From: RUG11198 sp964600615
GTDB taxonomy: Bacteria > Bacillota_I > Bacilli_A > RF39 > UBA660
Reading direction: 5' to 3'
Length of the DNA: 33,019 bases
Assembly: GCA_964600615.1 (NCBI GenBank)
Contig: CAZRJK010000015.1
Coordinates: 1 to 33,019, forward strand
A model generated the notes under the pieces. That model ran no database searches, had not been told where the DNA came from, and saw only the letters and a list, made by a program, of their open reading frames with translations. Within the stretch, counting starts at the first letter, position 1, and every line of letters begins with the position of its first letter. The translations under genes and the position numbers were made by a program. Below, one piece after another: positions 1 through 8,594 of the stretch.

Positions 1-711
1 ATCTTCTTTGGTTACTCCTTCTAATTCTACTATTGATGCAAAAGTAATTATTTCATGAATATTCATTTTGTTATTATTTATTTTATCTTTATATGGTTTT
101 AATTGTTTTTCTGTTTCATCTAACATTTTTTCTATTATTTCTTCTACTTTTGTATCTTTTGACGCTATGGCATAAGTGTTTGGATATAAATATCCTTCCA
201 GAGAATAATATATATTTTTATCTTTAATTTTGTCTGTTAAAAACCAATATTTTTTTATTAGTTTATCTAAATATTCTTCATCTTTTAATAAGTTATAAAT
301 ATCTTCTTCTTTGTTATTGGTATTTTCTGTTATTATTTTTATTATTCTTCGAATATTTATACCTTCTTTAAATGTTAATATTATGTCGTTATTGTATCCA
401 TCACCTTTACTTAGAATATCTACTATTTTTCTAGTTCCCATGTTTTCACTTAATTTATAAGTAGCTGCTTTTAAATTAGTTTTATTTGTTAATCTTACAT
501 ATATTTTAAAAGCTTTTTTATTTTTAATTAGTTTATTTTTATATAATGTATTTGCTACTTGTGATATACTTCCTTGTTTTATTGTTACTTCTTTTAATGT
601 TTTATCGTTACTTACTTTAGCTAATTCAAAATTAAATAAAGTACATATGAAAACTATTGAACTTGTTATTAGTATTAAAAATGCTAGGTATATATTATTG
701 TATATTTTCAT
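1..711 (-). CDS. mltG: Endolytic transglycosylase MltG, 5' part (C-terminus outside window)
   Basis: MltG is a membrane-anchored lytic transglycosylase that cuts nascent peptidoglycan strands and so sets glycan length. The reading frame stays open to base 1, giving 237 residues of a protein usually about 350 long. Seen: an N-terminal transmembrane helix directly after MKIYNN, a LysM-like region, then the family motifs LEGYLYPNTY and ASIVELEG. The latter contains the Glu that is catalytic in the family, about seven residues before the window edge. An in-frame ATG lies six codons upstream (729), but AGAAGG at 719-724 is correctly spaced only for the ATG at 711. It is the last gene of the ruvX, DUF1292, mltG operon, 19 bases after DUF1292, the same order as Bacillus yrrK-yrzB-yrrL. 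Family assignment is secure; the catalytic domain cannot be checked completely. Confidence 0.93.
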   Translation of the reverse strand, partial: MKIYNNIYLAFLILITSSIVFICTLFNFELAKVSNDKTLKEVTIKQGSISQVANTLYKNKLIKNKKAFKIYVRLTNKTNLKAATYKLSENMGTRKIVDILSKGDGYNNDIILTFKEGINIRRIIKIITENTNNKEEDIYNLLKDEEYLDKLIKKYWFLTDKIKDKNIYYSLEGYLYPNTYAIASKDTKVEEIIEKMLDETEKQLKPYKDKINNNKMNIHEIITFASIVELEGVTKED

Positions 712-730
712 TAAATTTCCTTCTGCCATA

Positions 731-1000
731 TTAGTTATTTTTATCTTCTTGAATGGATTCAAGTATTGTCTCTACTATTTTCCATTCTCTATCTGTTTCT
801 ATTGGTATTAATTCTGTATTTTTGGCATTTGGATCAAATATTGAAGCATATACTTTAACATTTCCTTCATCATCAGTAGTATTATCTGTGTATACAATAT
901 AACTTTTTTTAGTTTCTTCTGAATCAAATGTAAATAGTATTTCACAAGTTACTTCTTTGCCATTTTCATCTAAAACAGTAAATTTATTATTTTCTTTCAT
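731..1000 (-). CDS. yrzB: DUF1292 family protein (YrzB-like)
   Basis: This is a small acidic cytoplasmic protein of 89 residues, typical for the family, whose function is unknown. The DUF1292 pattern is visible: an N-terminal FTVLDENGKEV strand, then FDSEETKKSYIVYTD, a middle segment VYASIFDP, and the C-terminal IPIETDREWKIVE. It sits between ruvX and mltG, starting two bases before the end of the ruvX reading frame region, and AAAGGA inside the 3' end of ruvX serves as its ribosome-binding site, so translation is probably coupled. The same three-gene order in Bacillus (yrrK, yrzB, yrrL) supports the call. No enzymatic motif is apparent. Confidence 0.9.
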   Translation of the reverse strand: MKENNKFTVLDENGKEVTCEILFTFDSEETKKSYIVYTDNTTDDEGNVKVYASIFDPNAKNTELIPIETDREWKIVETILESIQEDKNN

Positions 1001-1002
1001 TT

Positions 1003-1422
1003 TTACTTTCCTTTCTTATCTAGATAGCTTTGTAATATTATAGTTGCTGCAATGCTATCTACTTTTTTCTTTCTTTTTTTTCTAGATATATTTGCTTCTA
1101 TTAGAATGTTATTAGAAATAACAGATGTTAATCTTTCATCTTGTAATATTACTTCTATATTTAAATTCTTTTCTAATTTATGCTTAAATTCTTCAGTTAT
1201 TTCTGCTCTTGGGCCTATTGTATTATTCATATTCTTAGGATATCCTAATATTATTTTTTCAATATTTTCTTTTTCTATTATTTCTTTTAGTGGCTCTATT
1301 AGGCTATCATAATCTTCTTCTTCAAAATGTATTGTTTTATAACTATTAGCAATTGTTTTTGTAGTGTCAGATAAAGATATACCTAAAGTTTTGGTACCTA
1401 AATCTAATCCCATATATTTCAT
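1003..1422 (-). CDS. ruvX: RuvX/YqgF: putative pre-16S rRNA nuclease / Holliday junction resolvase-like protein
   Basis: RuvX/YqgF proteins have an RNase H-like fold and take part in 16S rRNA 5'-end maturation; some have also been described as Holliday-junction resolvases. The 139 residues match the family length. Visible motifs are MGLDLGTKTLGIS at the N-terminus with the first acidic ligand (Asp7), ILGYPKNMN, LQDERLTS with Asp-Glu, and KKVDSIAA near the C-terminus carrying the last conserved Asp. GGTGGTGAT just upstream of the ATG at 1422 fixes the start; the alternative ATG three codons in has no such site. It is the first gene of the operon with DUF1292 and mltG and follows an extended -10 promoter at 1441-1469. 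Confidence 0.93.
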   Translation of the reverse strand: MKYMGLDLGTKTLGISLSDTTKTIANSYKTIHFEEEDYDSLIEPLKEIIEKENIEKIILGYPKNMNNTIGPRAEITEEFKHKLEKNLNIEVILQDERLTSVISNNILIEANISRKKRKKKVDSIAATIILQSYLDKKGK

Positions 1423-1440
1423 TCTATCACCACCATTTAT

Positions 1441-1469
1441 ATGATAGCATTTTTATGTAAATTATACAA
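1441..1469 (-). promoter_or_regulatory. Promoter of the ruvX operon
   Basis: On the minus strand a TGC preceding TATCAT (1441-1446) forms an extended -10. A weak -35, TTGTAT (1464-1469), lies 17 bases upstream. The expected transcription start leaves only about a dozen bases before the ruvX ATG. The -35 matches consensus only in TTG, so the extended -10 probably carries recognition. Confidence 0.5.
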
Positions 1470-1471
1470 GT

Positions 1472-2056
1472 TTATTCTCTTTCTAAGAAATAATTATATA
1501 TTTGATACCAGCTGTATACTCTTTCTACATTTGGTTTATTTACGTCTTTATTATATGGGGCGTCAAAACATAATACTGGTATATGTTTGCTTATTTCTTC
1601 TACATTATTAGCTTTGTCTTCGATCATTATATCTATATTATTCTTTAAACATTTATCTTTTTTGTTGCCAGTTCCTGATATAATATTATCGTATTCAATT
1701 CCATTTTTAAGTAACCATTCTTCAACATAGAAATTCATAGTATTAGCGTATTGATTAGTTAGATATCTATTGTCTCTTGCGGTTAATATTACTACTTCGT
1801 GTCCTAATTCTCTTAATTCATGTAATACTTTAGCAGCATATGGTCTAGTTGGTATTGATACCATTAAATCAAAGATATATTCTTTCCAGAATTTATTGTT
1901 CTCTTTGTCGGTTAGATAGAATTGCTTTTCTATCATGTATTCATGTGGGTTAAATCCTCTGTTTATATCATTTTCTATACAGAATTTATAGCCACATGAA
2001 TAGTGCCATTGTCCTATATCATTTAATACGCCATCTATATCTACGCCTATTCTCAT
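1472..2056 (-). CDS. HAD-superfamily 5'(3')-deoxyribonucleotidase-like phosphatase (NT5C type)
   Basis: This is a cytoplasmic phosphohydrolase of the HAD superfamily, most like the 5'-nucleotidase C type (PF06941) that dephosphorylates (deoxy)nucleoside monophosphates. Motif I is VDIDGVLND with nucleophile Asp6 and general acid Asp8. Motif II is ILTARDNRY near residue 97. Motif III supplies a Lys in the GNKKDK segment, and motif IV is MIEDKANN with the Mg2+-binding acidic pair. Length (194 residues) suits the family. It has its own promoter (2080-2108) and a GGAAG ribosome-binding site, and is not obviously co-transcribed with ruvX, which starts from a promoter just after it. The exact substrate cannot be told from sequence; another small-metabolite HAD phosphatase is possible. 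Confidence 0.82.
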   Translation of the reverse strand: MRIGVDIDGVLNDIGQWHYSCGYKFCIENDINRGFNPHEYMIEKQFYLTDKENNKFWKEYIFDLMVSIPTRPYAAKVLHELRELGHEVVILTARDNRYLTNQYANTMNFYVEEWLLKNGIEYDNIISGTGNKKDKCLKNNIDIMIEDKANNVEEISKHIPVLCFDAPYNKDVNKPNVERVYSWYQIYNYFLERE

Positions 2057-2079
2057 ATATCTTCCTACTTTCTATTTTG

Positions 2080-2108
2080 ATTATATCATATATTTTATAT
2101 TTTGACTA
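2080..2108 (-). promoter_or_regulatory. Promoter of the 5'-nucleotidase gene
   Basis: Minus strand: TGA followed by TATAAT (2080-2085) makes an extended, perfect -10 hexamer. TAGTCA (2103-2108), four of six matches to TTGACA, lies 17 bases upstream. It sits between the adhesin terminator and the nucleotidase start. Confidence 0.6.
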
Positions 2109-2111
2109 GAA

Positions 2112-2143
2112 AAAAACTATTAACTGTTTAGTTAATAGTTTTT
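2112..2143 (-). terminator. Rho-independent terminator of the giant adhesin gene
   Basis: A perfect 14-bp inverted repeat (arms 2112-2125 and 2130-2143, 4-base loop) is followed by a U-rich run in minus-strand transcripts. It starts immediately after the adhesin stop codon at 2146. Confidence 0.88.
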
Positions 2144-2145
2144 AG

Positions 2146-5100
2146 TTATACTTCTTTTCTTTTTATTCTTTTTATACCTAGTAATAATGATATGCTTCCT
2201 AAAATTGATAATCCAATATTTTCTTTTGATGAAGTATTTTCTACTCTTATTTCAGTTCCTTCATCTTTTGGTTCTTCTGGAGTTGGAATTGGTGTTGGTT
2301 TAGGTGCATTATACATTACTACACTTGTTACAGATCCATCTTCTTTTACTGTGAATGGAACTATTTCATCACTTAAGATATAACCATCTGGTGCAATTAA
2401 TTCATGTAATGTATATTCTCCTGGTAATAATCCTTCTATTAAGTGTGGTTCTGTACCTGATATCCAATCTTCTATAACATTACCATCTTTATCTTTTATT
2501 GTTAAGTGTGCTCCTGGTACTTCACTACCATTAGTTATATCTTGTTTACTAATACTTACTTTTGTAACTATTTCTTCTTTAGTATTTTCTATGATGATTG
2601 TATTTAATTCTTTTCCTTCAGTATCAGTTATTTTGTTATCACTTGTAACAATAAATGTTATAGGTGTTTCATTTAATATATAACCATCTGGTGCGTTAGT
2701 TTCAGTTATAGTATATGTTCCTTCTGTTAATTCTACATAGTGTGCTTCTTTAGTTGATTCAAAGGTTTCTATAATATTTCCTTCACTATCTTTTACTTCA
2801 AATGTAGCTCCACTTAAATTTTCTTTTGTTTTAGCATCAATTTTTACAATAGGTACTTTTGATGGAATTACTTCTTTTTCGTTGTACATTACAACTTTAT
2901 CGATGTTTTTACCATCTTTATTTACTAAGTTACCTTTTTCATTAACGGTAAATGTTATTGTTTCTGTGTATAAGATATAGCCATCTGGTGCATTAGTTTC
3001 AGTTAAACTATAAGTACCTTCTGGTAAGTCTTTTATAACATGTGCTTCTTCAGTAGATGTCCAAGATTCAATTATATTACCTTCACTATCTTTTACTTCT
3101 AATGAAGCTCCAGGTAATTCTTTAGATGTAGTTATATCTTGTTTACTTATTGTAACATCTATTTTCTTTATAGGTGTATTATACATTACTACTTGTTCTT
3201 TACCTATTAATAATCCTTCACTATCTACTTTAAATTCAATAGTTTCAGTATTTAATTTATAACCATTTGGAGCGATAGTTTCGGATAATGTATAAGTACC
3301 TTCTTTCATGTTTTTAATATTATGTACTTCTTCAGTAGATATCCATGAATCAATTATATTACCATCACTATCTTTTATTTCTAATGAAGCTCCAGGTAAT
3401 TCTTTAGATGTTGTTATATCTTGTTTACTTATTTTTACTACGTTGTCTTCTTTTTCATTAAATAATACTACTTTATCTAATTTGTTTCCATTTATATCAG
3501 TAATATTACCTTTCTTATCTACATTGAAGGTTATAGTTTCTGTACTTAATTTATATCCTTTTGGTGCTTCTGTTTCTGATAAAGTATAAGTACCTTCATC
3601 TATTCCTTTTATTACATGTGCTTCATCACTAGATATCCATGTATCTATTATAGTATTGTTTTCACCTAATAGTTTTAATGCCGCACCAGGTAATTCTTTT
3701 TTGCTTGTAATATCTTGTTTACTTATTTCTATACCTATTTCTTTTTCTATTTCATTATACATAACAACTTTATCGATAGTTTTACCATCTTTATTTGTTA
3801 TTGTACCATCTTCATTTACTGTGAATTCTATAGTTTCTATATTTAATATATAACCATCTGGAGCCATTGTTTCTTTTAATTTATATGTTCCAGTTTTAAT
3901 ATCTTTGATTGTATGTACTTTATCAGTAGATGTCCAACTATCTATAATATTACCTTCAGCATCTATTACTTCTAGTTTTGCTCCAGGTAATTCTTTTTTA
4001 TTAGTTAAATCTTGCTTACTGATATTTACTTCTTTTTCTTTTGTATTATACATAACAACTTTATCGATAGTTTTACCATCTTTATCAGTTAATTTACCAT
4101 ACTCGTCTATTGTAAATGTAATTGTTTCAGTACTTAATTTGTATCCTTTTGGTGCATTAGTTTCAGATAAAGTATATGTACCTTTTGATAAACCAGTTAT
4201 TACATGTACTTTATCAGTAGAAGTCCAAGAATCAATTACTTTATTATTAGAATCTTTTAATTCTAATTTAGCACCAGGTAATTCTTTAGATGTAGTTATA
4301 TCTTGTTTACTGATATTAACTTTTGTTAATTCATTATACATAACTACTTTATCGATAGATTTACCATCTTTATCAGTTAATTTACCATATTCATCTAGAG
4401 TAAATTTAATTGTAGTAGTAGTCTTTTTGTATCCAGCTGGTGCGATAGTTTCAGATAATGTATATGTACCTTTAGCTAATCCAGTTATTACATGTACTTT
4501 ATCAGTAGAAATCCAAGAGTCAATTACTTTATTATTAGAATCTTTTACTACTAATTTAGCACCAGGTAATTCTTTAGATGTGGTTATATCTTGTTTGCTG
4601 ATATTAACTTTAGTTAATTCATTATACATAACTACTTTATCGATAGTTTTACCATCTTTATCAGTTAATTTGCCATATTCATCTAAGTTAAATTTAATTG
4701 TAGTAGTTGATTTTTTATATCCTTCAGGTGCGATAGTTTCAGATAATGTATATGTACCTTTAGCTAATCCAGTTATTACATGTACTTTATCAGTAGAAAT
4801 CCAAGAGTCAATTACTTTATTATTAGAATCTTTTACTACTAATTTAGCACCAGGTAATTCTTTAGATGTAGTTATATCTTGTTTACTGATATTAACTTTT
4901 GTTAATTCGTTATACATTACTACTTTGCTAATTGCTTTTCCGTTAGCATCAGTTAATTTACCGTATTCATCTATTGTAAATTTAATTGTAGTAGTTGTCT
5001 TTTTGTATCCAGCTGGTGCGATAGTTTCTGATAATGTATATGTACCTTTAGCTAATCCAGTTATTACATGAGCTGTATTAGTTGATTTCCAAGTATCAAT

Positions 5101-6615
5101 TACTTTACCACTTGAATTTTTAACTACTAATGTAGCTCCAGGTAATTCTTTTTTGCTTGTAATATCTTGTTTGCTGATATTTACTTTATTTACTTCGTTA
5201 TACATAACTACTTTACTAATAGCTTTTTTATTAGCATCAGTTAATTTACCATATTCATCTATTGTAAATTTAATAGTAGTAGTAGTTTTCTTATAACCGG
5301 CAGGTGCGATAGTTTCAGATAATGTATATGTACCTTTAGCTAATCCTCTTATTATATGAGCTGTATTAGTTGATTTCCAAGTATCAATTACTTTACCACT
5401 TGAATTTTTAACTACTAATGTAGCTCCAGGTAATTCTTTTTTGCTTGTAATATCTTGTTTGCTAATTGTAACACTATTTTTTTTGTTTGAATAACTAATA
5501 GAAACTATGTTTTTATTATTAGAGTCTTTTATTTTTCCGTTAGCATCTACTTTAAATGTTACTTTTGTATTGGTTAATATATAACCATTTGGTGTTTGGG
5601 TTTCAGTTAGAGTATATGTACCTTCACTTAAACCAGTTAAATTATATGCACTAGTAGTTGATGTCCATGTTGCTATTTGTTTGCCGGCTGAGTTTTTAAC
5701 TACTAATTTAGCACCAGCTACGTTTTTCTTAGTTTCAGCATCTATTTTGTTTACTTTTACGCTAGCTGTTTTTGTAATATTTAATGTTACTTTTTTAGCT
5801 TTTGTTGTATTAGTTCCATAGGTTGCTGACATTTTTTGATATTTGCTATTACTTGGTGTATAGTTATAACTTTTGTAGATTTTCTTTTCTACTTTTACTG
5901 TAACAGTTATATCAGTTTTTAATTTTGTTAGTTTGTTAGCTGGTACTGTTACATAAATATAACCATTTTTTAATTTTGCTGTTGATCCAGCTGGAGCACC
6001 AGTTAAGGTAATATTTTTGTCAGTAACAGTTGTGTTTGAAGTTACTTTTATTCCTTCTGATACGTAGTTTGAACCACTTAATTTCATTGCTTTATTGTTT
6101 AGCGTTAATGTTAAGTCAGCGGCTGTTGTATCGTTCTTTCCAGCTTTTTTTGCTTTAGCAACTAAATCTTTTATTTTTTTACCAGCAGCGGTATTATTAT
6201 TTTTTAGAGTGTTTTTGAATTTGTTTATGCTACTTGAATAAGAAGCTAATCCTTTATCTTGGATGTATACCCATAATGCTGTTTGGTAAATGAAATAGTT
6301 GCTTGTGTTATTAGCATTTATATATGCTTGATTTAAGATGTAGTTTATTCCGTTATCGGTAATTAAACTACTGTTGGTGTATGTTACACCACCATACGGA
6401 CTATTTTTAGCGTATGTTAGACAATATACATATTTTCCATCACTAGTAGTTTTTACATGGAAGTTTTGTGGGAATTTTATTGGTATATTGTTGTTTGTGT
6501 TACTATATATTTTTAATTTGTTAGGAGCTGTATCTGCTATTGCGTCATTAGCAAATATTCCTATTGAAAATATTATAGTAAGCATAAGCATTATTATTTG
6601 TTTTAATCTTTTCAT
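2146..6615 (-). CDS. Giant cell-surface adhesin: thioester domain, 12 CnaB/SpaA-type repeats, degenerate sorting signal
   Basis: This is a predicted wall-anchored adhesin of 1489 residues. In order: a signal peptide (about 1-27, cleavage after AIA); a TQXA-type thioester domain (about 40-280) with the bond-forming pair Cys65 (VYCLTY) and Gln111 (IYQTALW); twelve CnaB/SpaA-type domains (about 285-1437); a Pro-rich stretch; VENTS followed by a hydrophobic segment and the tail IKRIKRKEV. Each CnaB unit keeps a Lys (ISKQD), a mid-domain Glu (LSETIAP) and an Asn (VVMYNE), the set that forms intramolecular Lys-Asn isopeptide bonds. No canonical LPXTG is present. The ATG at 6615 follows GGGGGG; a longer reading frame exists, but its extra codons run back into the -10 and -35 elements, so they cannot be translated from that promoter. 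Monocistronic. The thioester and CnaB parts are paralogous to the gene at 20511-21743. Confidence 0.93.
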   Translation of the reverse strand: MKRLKQIIMLMLTIIFSIGIFANDAIADTAPNKLKIYSNTNNNIPIKFPQNFHVKTTSDGKYVYCLTYAKNSPYGGVTYTNSSLITDNGINYILNQAYINANNTSNYFIYQTALWVYIQDKGLASYSSSINKFKNTLKNNNTAAGKKIKDLVAKAKKAGKNDTTAADLTLTLNNKAMKLSGSNYVSEGIKVTSNTTVTDKNITLTGAPAGSTAKLKNGYIYVTVPANKLTKLKTDITVTVKVEKKIYKSYNYTPSNSKYQKMSATYGTNTTKAKKVTLNITKTASVKVNKIDAETKKNVAGAKLVVKNSAGKQIATWTSTTSAYNLTGLSEGTYTLTETQTPNGYILTNTKVTFKVDANGKIKDSNNKNIVSISYSNKKNSVTISKQDITSKKELPGATLVVKNSSGKVIDTWKSTNTAHIIRGLAKGTYTLSETIAPAGYKKTTTTIKFTIDEYGKLTDANKKAISKVVMYNEVNKVNISKQDITSKKELPGATLVVKNSSGKVIDTWKSTNTAHVITGLAKGTYTLSETIAPAGYKKTTTTIKFTIDEYGKLTDANGKAISKVVMYNELTKVNISKQDITTSKELPGAKLVVKDSNNKVIDSWISTDKVHVITGLAKGTYTLSETIAPEGYKKSTTTIKFNLDEYGKLTDKDGKTIDKVVMYNELTKVNISKQDITTSKELPGAKLVVKDSNNKVIDSWISTDKVHVITGLAKGTYTLSETIAPAGYKKTTTTIKFTLDEYGKLTDKDGKSIDKVVMYNELTKVNISKQDITTSKELPGAKLELKDSNNKVIDSWTSTDKVHVITGLSKGTYTLSETNAPKGYKLSTETITFTIDEYGKLTDKDGKTIDKVVMYNTKEKEVNISKQDLTNKKELPGAKLEVIDAEGNIIDSWTSTDKVHTIKDIKTGTYKLKETMAPDGYILNIETIEFTVNEDGTITNKDGKTIDKVVMYNEIEKEIGIEISKQDITSKKELPGAALKLLGENNTIIDTWISSDEAHVIKGIDEGTYTLSETEAPKGYKLSTETITFNVDKKGNITDINGNKLDKVVLFNEKEDNVVKISKQDITTSKELPGASLEIKDSDGNIIDSWISTEEVHNIKNMKEGTYTLSETIAPNGYKLNTETIEFKVDSEGLLIGKEQVVMYNTPIKKIDVTISKQDITTSKELPGASLEVKDSEGNIIESWTSTEEAHVIKDLPEGTYSLTETNAPDGYILYTETITFTVNEKGNLVNKDGKNIDKVVMYNEKEVIPSKVPIVKIDAKTKENLSGATFEVKDSEGNIIETFESTKEAHYVELTEGTYTITETNAPDGYILNETPITFIVTSDNKITDTEGKELNTIIIENTKEEIVTKVSISKQDITNGSEVPGAHLTIKDKDGNVIEDWISGTEPHLIEGLLPGEYTLHELIAPDGYILSDEIVPFTVKEDGSVTSVVMYNAPKPTPIPTPEEPKDEGTEIRVENTSSKENIGLSILGSISLLLGIKRIKRKEV
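2305..5763 (-). repeat. Tandem array of 12 CnaB-encoding repeats, about 288 bp each
   Basis: The repeat units encode domains of about 96 residues that begin near ISKQDIT and end near VVMYNE. Units 4 and 5, read from the N-terminus, are spaced exactly 288 bases (compare 4325 and 4613) and differ at only a few codons. Units 2 and 3 are almost identical to one another. Unit 1 and units 7 to 12 are more diverged, with unit 11 the most unusual (VKIDAKTKENLSGA). This suggests recent homogenisation or duplication in the N-terminal half of the array. Copy number may vary between strains and may be collapsed in short-read assemblies. Confidence 0.93.
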
Positions 6616-6640
6616 TTTTATCCCCCCTGAATAGTTTTGT

Positions 6641-6669
6641 ATGATATCACTTTTTGTTAATTTTGTCAA
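6641..6669 (-). promoter_or_regulatory. Near-consensus sigma-A promoter of the giant adhesin
   Basis: Minus strand: perfect -35 TTGACA (6664-6669), a 17-base spacer, and -10 TATCAT (6641-6646). A run of six G just upstream of the ATG at 6615 is the ribosome-binding site. Its position decides the start codon, because upstream in-frame codons fall inside the promoter. The -35 and the bases around it resemble the promoter of the small adhesin at 21773-21801. Confidence 0.88.
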
Positions 6670-6691
6670 GTTTTTTCTTATTTTACAGGTA

Positions 6692-6725
6692 AAAAAAAAG
6701 ACATCTATTAGTTTATTTGTCTTTT
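6692..6725 (-). terminator. Terminator of the acyl-CoA synthetase gene
   Basis: Inverted repeat arms AAAAGACA and TGTCTTTT (6718-6725 and 6696-6703) enclose a 14-base loop and are followed in the minus-strand transcript by a U run. The hairpin is short and AT-rich, so moderate confidence. Confidence 0.65.
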
Positions 6726-6730
6726 CTTTG

Positions 6731-8506
6731 TTAATTACTATTCTTTTCTTTATCTCTTTTTTTAATATTTTCTTCTTGTAGTTTATGAAAATCTACTTTT
6801 CCTATAATAGTTTTAGGAAGACTTTTTCTGAATTCCCATTCTTTTGGTATAGCATAATGAGCTAGATTCTTTTTACATAATTCTAATAGTTCTTCTTTTA
6901 AAGTATTAGTTGGATGATATCCTTTCTTTAGTGCTATATAGGCTTTTGCTACTTCAACTTTATAAGGATGTGGTATTCCTACTACGGATGCATTTATTAC
7001 TGCTCTATGTGTTTCTAATACTTCTTCTATTTGTGATGGATAAACATTATATCCTGATGTTACAATCATTCTTTTTAGTCTTTGCTTGTATGATACAAAG
7101 CCATCTTTATCCATACAACCTATGTCACCTGAATGTAGCCAAATATTTCCATCTTTATGTAAATGTAAGGCTTCGTTTGTTTCTTTTTCGTTATTATAGT
7201 AACCTAGCATTACTACTGGACCACTTATGCATATTTCTCCATCAGTTCCGTATTCTACTTCTTCATCAGTGCCGGGTTTTACTATTTTTAAATATATACC
7301 TGGCCATGGTATACCGATTGTTCCAGGACGTGACGCATGTTTTAAATCAACACAAACAGCTGCTACTGCTTCAGTCATTCCATATCCTTGAATCATATTT
7401 GTTTTTGCTCCATGTTCGTGTAAGAAATCATTTATTTTGTTTACTCTATTTTTATTTAAAGTATCTCCTCCAGCTATTACGTATTTTAATCTAGTTAGTT
7501 TTACTTTATCCATTCTTTCATTTGTTGTTAGTGCTTCAAATAATGTTGGAACGCCTACTAAGACGGTTGGTTTGTATTTTACTAATAGTTTATCAAATTC
7601 TGCTGCTTTAAAGGTTGGTATTAAAACGATTTCTGCTCCTACAAATAAAGCATCGTTTATACCTACTGCTAATCCTAACCCATGAAATATTGGCAATATT
7701 CCTAATATTCTATCAGTATTATTTAGATCTGGATATACTTTAGTAATTGCTATAGTTGCTGAATTGAAATTGCCATTTGATAAAACTATTCCTTTTGGTG
7801 TCCCGGTTGTACCTCCACTTTGTAAAATTACAGCTGGTGTATCTCTCATACCAGGTACTTCAATGCTTTTTTCATTAGAATTTAATCCTTTATCATAGAA
7901 ATCTTTCCAATAAATATATAATTTATCACTTTTTGGTTTTTCTATTTTTCTTCCTTGAGTTATTTCGTAACCTATTTTACTTATAAAGTCCATGGAATCT
8001 TTAGCTGACATTATTATTGTTTTGTAAACAGGCGTTTCATTTATAATGTTTTTTATTTTGGAATAGCATATATCCATAGTTATTAATACGACTGTAGAAT
8101 AATTATTTAAGGCATCTTTTATTTCATTTTCTGATAGTAAAGGATGTAAGATGTTGGCTACTGCTCCTATTTTGTTTATGGCATAGTAGGAAATTACGGC
8201 TTCTGGAATATTAGCAGATAGTATTGTTACAACGTCTCCTTTTCTTACGCCTATTTCCTTTAATGCTTTAGCTGTTATATTTATTTCTTTAAATAATTCG
8301 GCATATGTTCTTTTGTTTTTAAAGTATGTTATTGCAATATTATCTTTATAATTATTTTCTTTAGCTCTATCTCTTAGAAATCTATATATTGATTTATTAG
8401 GAGGAGTTATATTGGTATCACTTCTTCTGTAATATTTTTCCCATGGTGCTTTTGGTTTGCTTTTGAATCCTAAAAATCTAAAAAAATTCATATCTGCTAA
8501 ATTCAT
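6731..8506 (-). CDS. AMP-forming acyl-CoA synthetase (long-chain fatty acid-CoA ligase family)
   Basis: This ANL-superfamily adenylating enzyme activates a carboxylic acid, probably a fatty acid, with ATP and then CoA. The 591 residues contain the P-loop QSGGTTGTPKG (about 229-239), the YGMTEAV adenine/substrate motif, HSGDIG, the hinge region RLKRMIVTSGYNVYPSQIEE, and PKTIIGK near residue 570 with the catalytic Lys of the C-terminal domain. All hallmark residues are present, so it should be active. GAGGTG five bases before the ATG at 8506 supports that start over the Met at residue 6. It stands alone between its own promoter (8536-8564) and terminator. No beta-oxidation genes are nearby, so recycling of exogenous fatty acids for lipid synthesis is at least as likely as degradation; that is inference. 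Confidence 0.9.
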   Translation of the reverse strand: MNLADMNFFRFLGFKSKPKAPWEKYYRRSDTNITPPNKSIYRFLRDRAKENNYKDNIAITYFKNKRTYAELFKEINITAKALKEIGVRKGDVVTILSANIPEAVISYYAINKIGAVANILHPLLSENEIKDALNNYSTVVLITMDICYSKIKNIINETPVYKTIIMSAKDSMDFISKIGYEITQGRKIEKPKSDKLYIYWKDFYDKGLNSNEKSIEVPGMRDTPAVILQSGGTTGTPKGIVLSNGNFNSATIAITKVYPDLNNTDRILGILPIFHGLGLAVGINDALFVGAEIVLIPTFKAAEFDKLLVKYKPTVLVGVPTLFEALTTNERMDKVKLTRLKYVIAGGDTLNKNRVNKINDFLHEHGAKTNMIQGYGMTEAVAAVCVDLKHASRPGTIGIPWPGIYLKIVKPGTDEEVEYGTDGEICISGPVVMLGYYNNEKETNEALHLHKDGNIWLHSGDIGCMDKDGFVSYKQRLKRMIVTSGYNVYPSQIEEVLETHRAVINASVVGIPHPYKVEVAKAYIALKKGYHPTNTLKEELLELCKKNLAHYAIPKEWEFRKSLPKTIIGKVDFHKLQEENIKKRDKEKNSN

Positions 8507-8535
8507 TTTTTCACCTCAATTTTGTCTACATTTTA

Positions 8536-8564
8536 ATTATATAATAGTTTTAATTAGTTGTAAA
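8536..8564 (-). promoter_or_regulatory. Promoter of the acyl-CoA synthetase gene
   Basis: Minus strand: TTTACA (8559-8564, five of six matches), a 17-base spacer, and perfect TATAAT (8536-8541). It lies about 30 bases upstream of the start codon. Confidence 0.75.
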
Positions 8565-8565
8565 G

Positions 8566-8594
8566 AAAACACTTTAATAAGTTATTAAAGTGTT
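8566..8594 (-). terminator. Terminator of the DUF421 gene
   Basis: A 13-bp inverted repeat (8568-8580 and 8582-8594) surrounds a single central base; in RNA the innermost pairs would open to form the loop. A U-rich run follows on the minus strand. One arm includes the stop codon region of the DUF421 gene. Confidence 0.78.

Noticed and set aside
3905..5071. A 388-codon open frame on the plus strand inside the adhesin gene
   Set aside because: It mirrors the 288-base repeats on the opposite strand; its translation is itself a repeat of low-complexity residues, it has no ribosome-binding site, and the minus-strand protein is unambiguous.
2305..5763. Regular repeats that could suggest a CRISPR array
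   Set aside because: The unit is 288 bases, in frame and coding for CnaB domains, with no short repeats and unique spacers.
6616..6669. Upstream extension of the giant adhesin to 6669
   Set aside because: Those codons overlap the -10 and -35 of its promoter, and the signal peptide and ribosome-binding site both point to 6615.
6910..7494. A 194-codon plus-strand open frame opposite the acyl-CoA synthetase
   Set aside because: Leu/His/Tyr-rich shadow translation with no recognisable domain; the minus-strand frame has every ANL motif.
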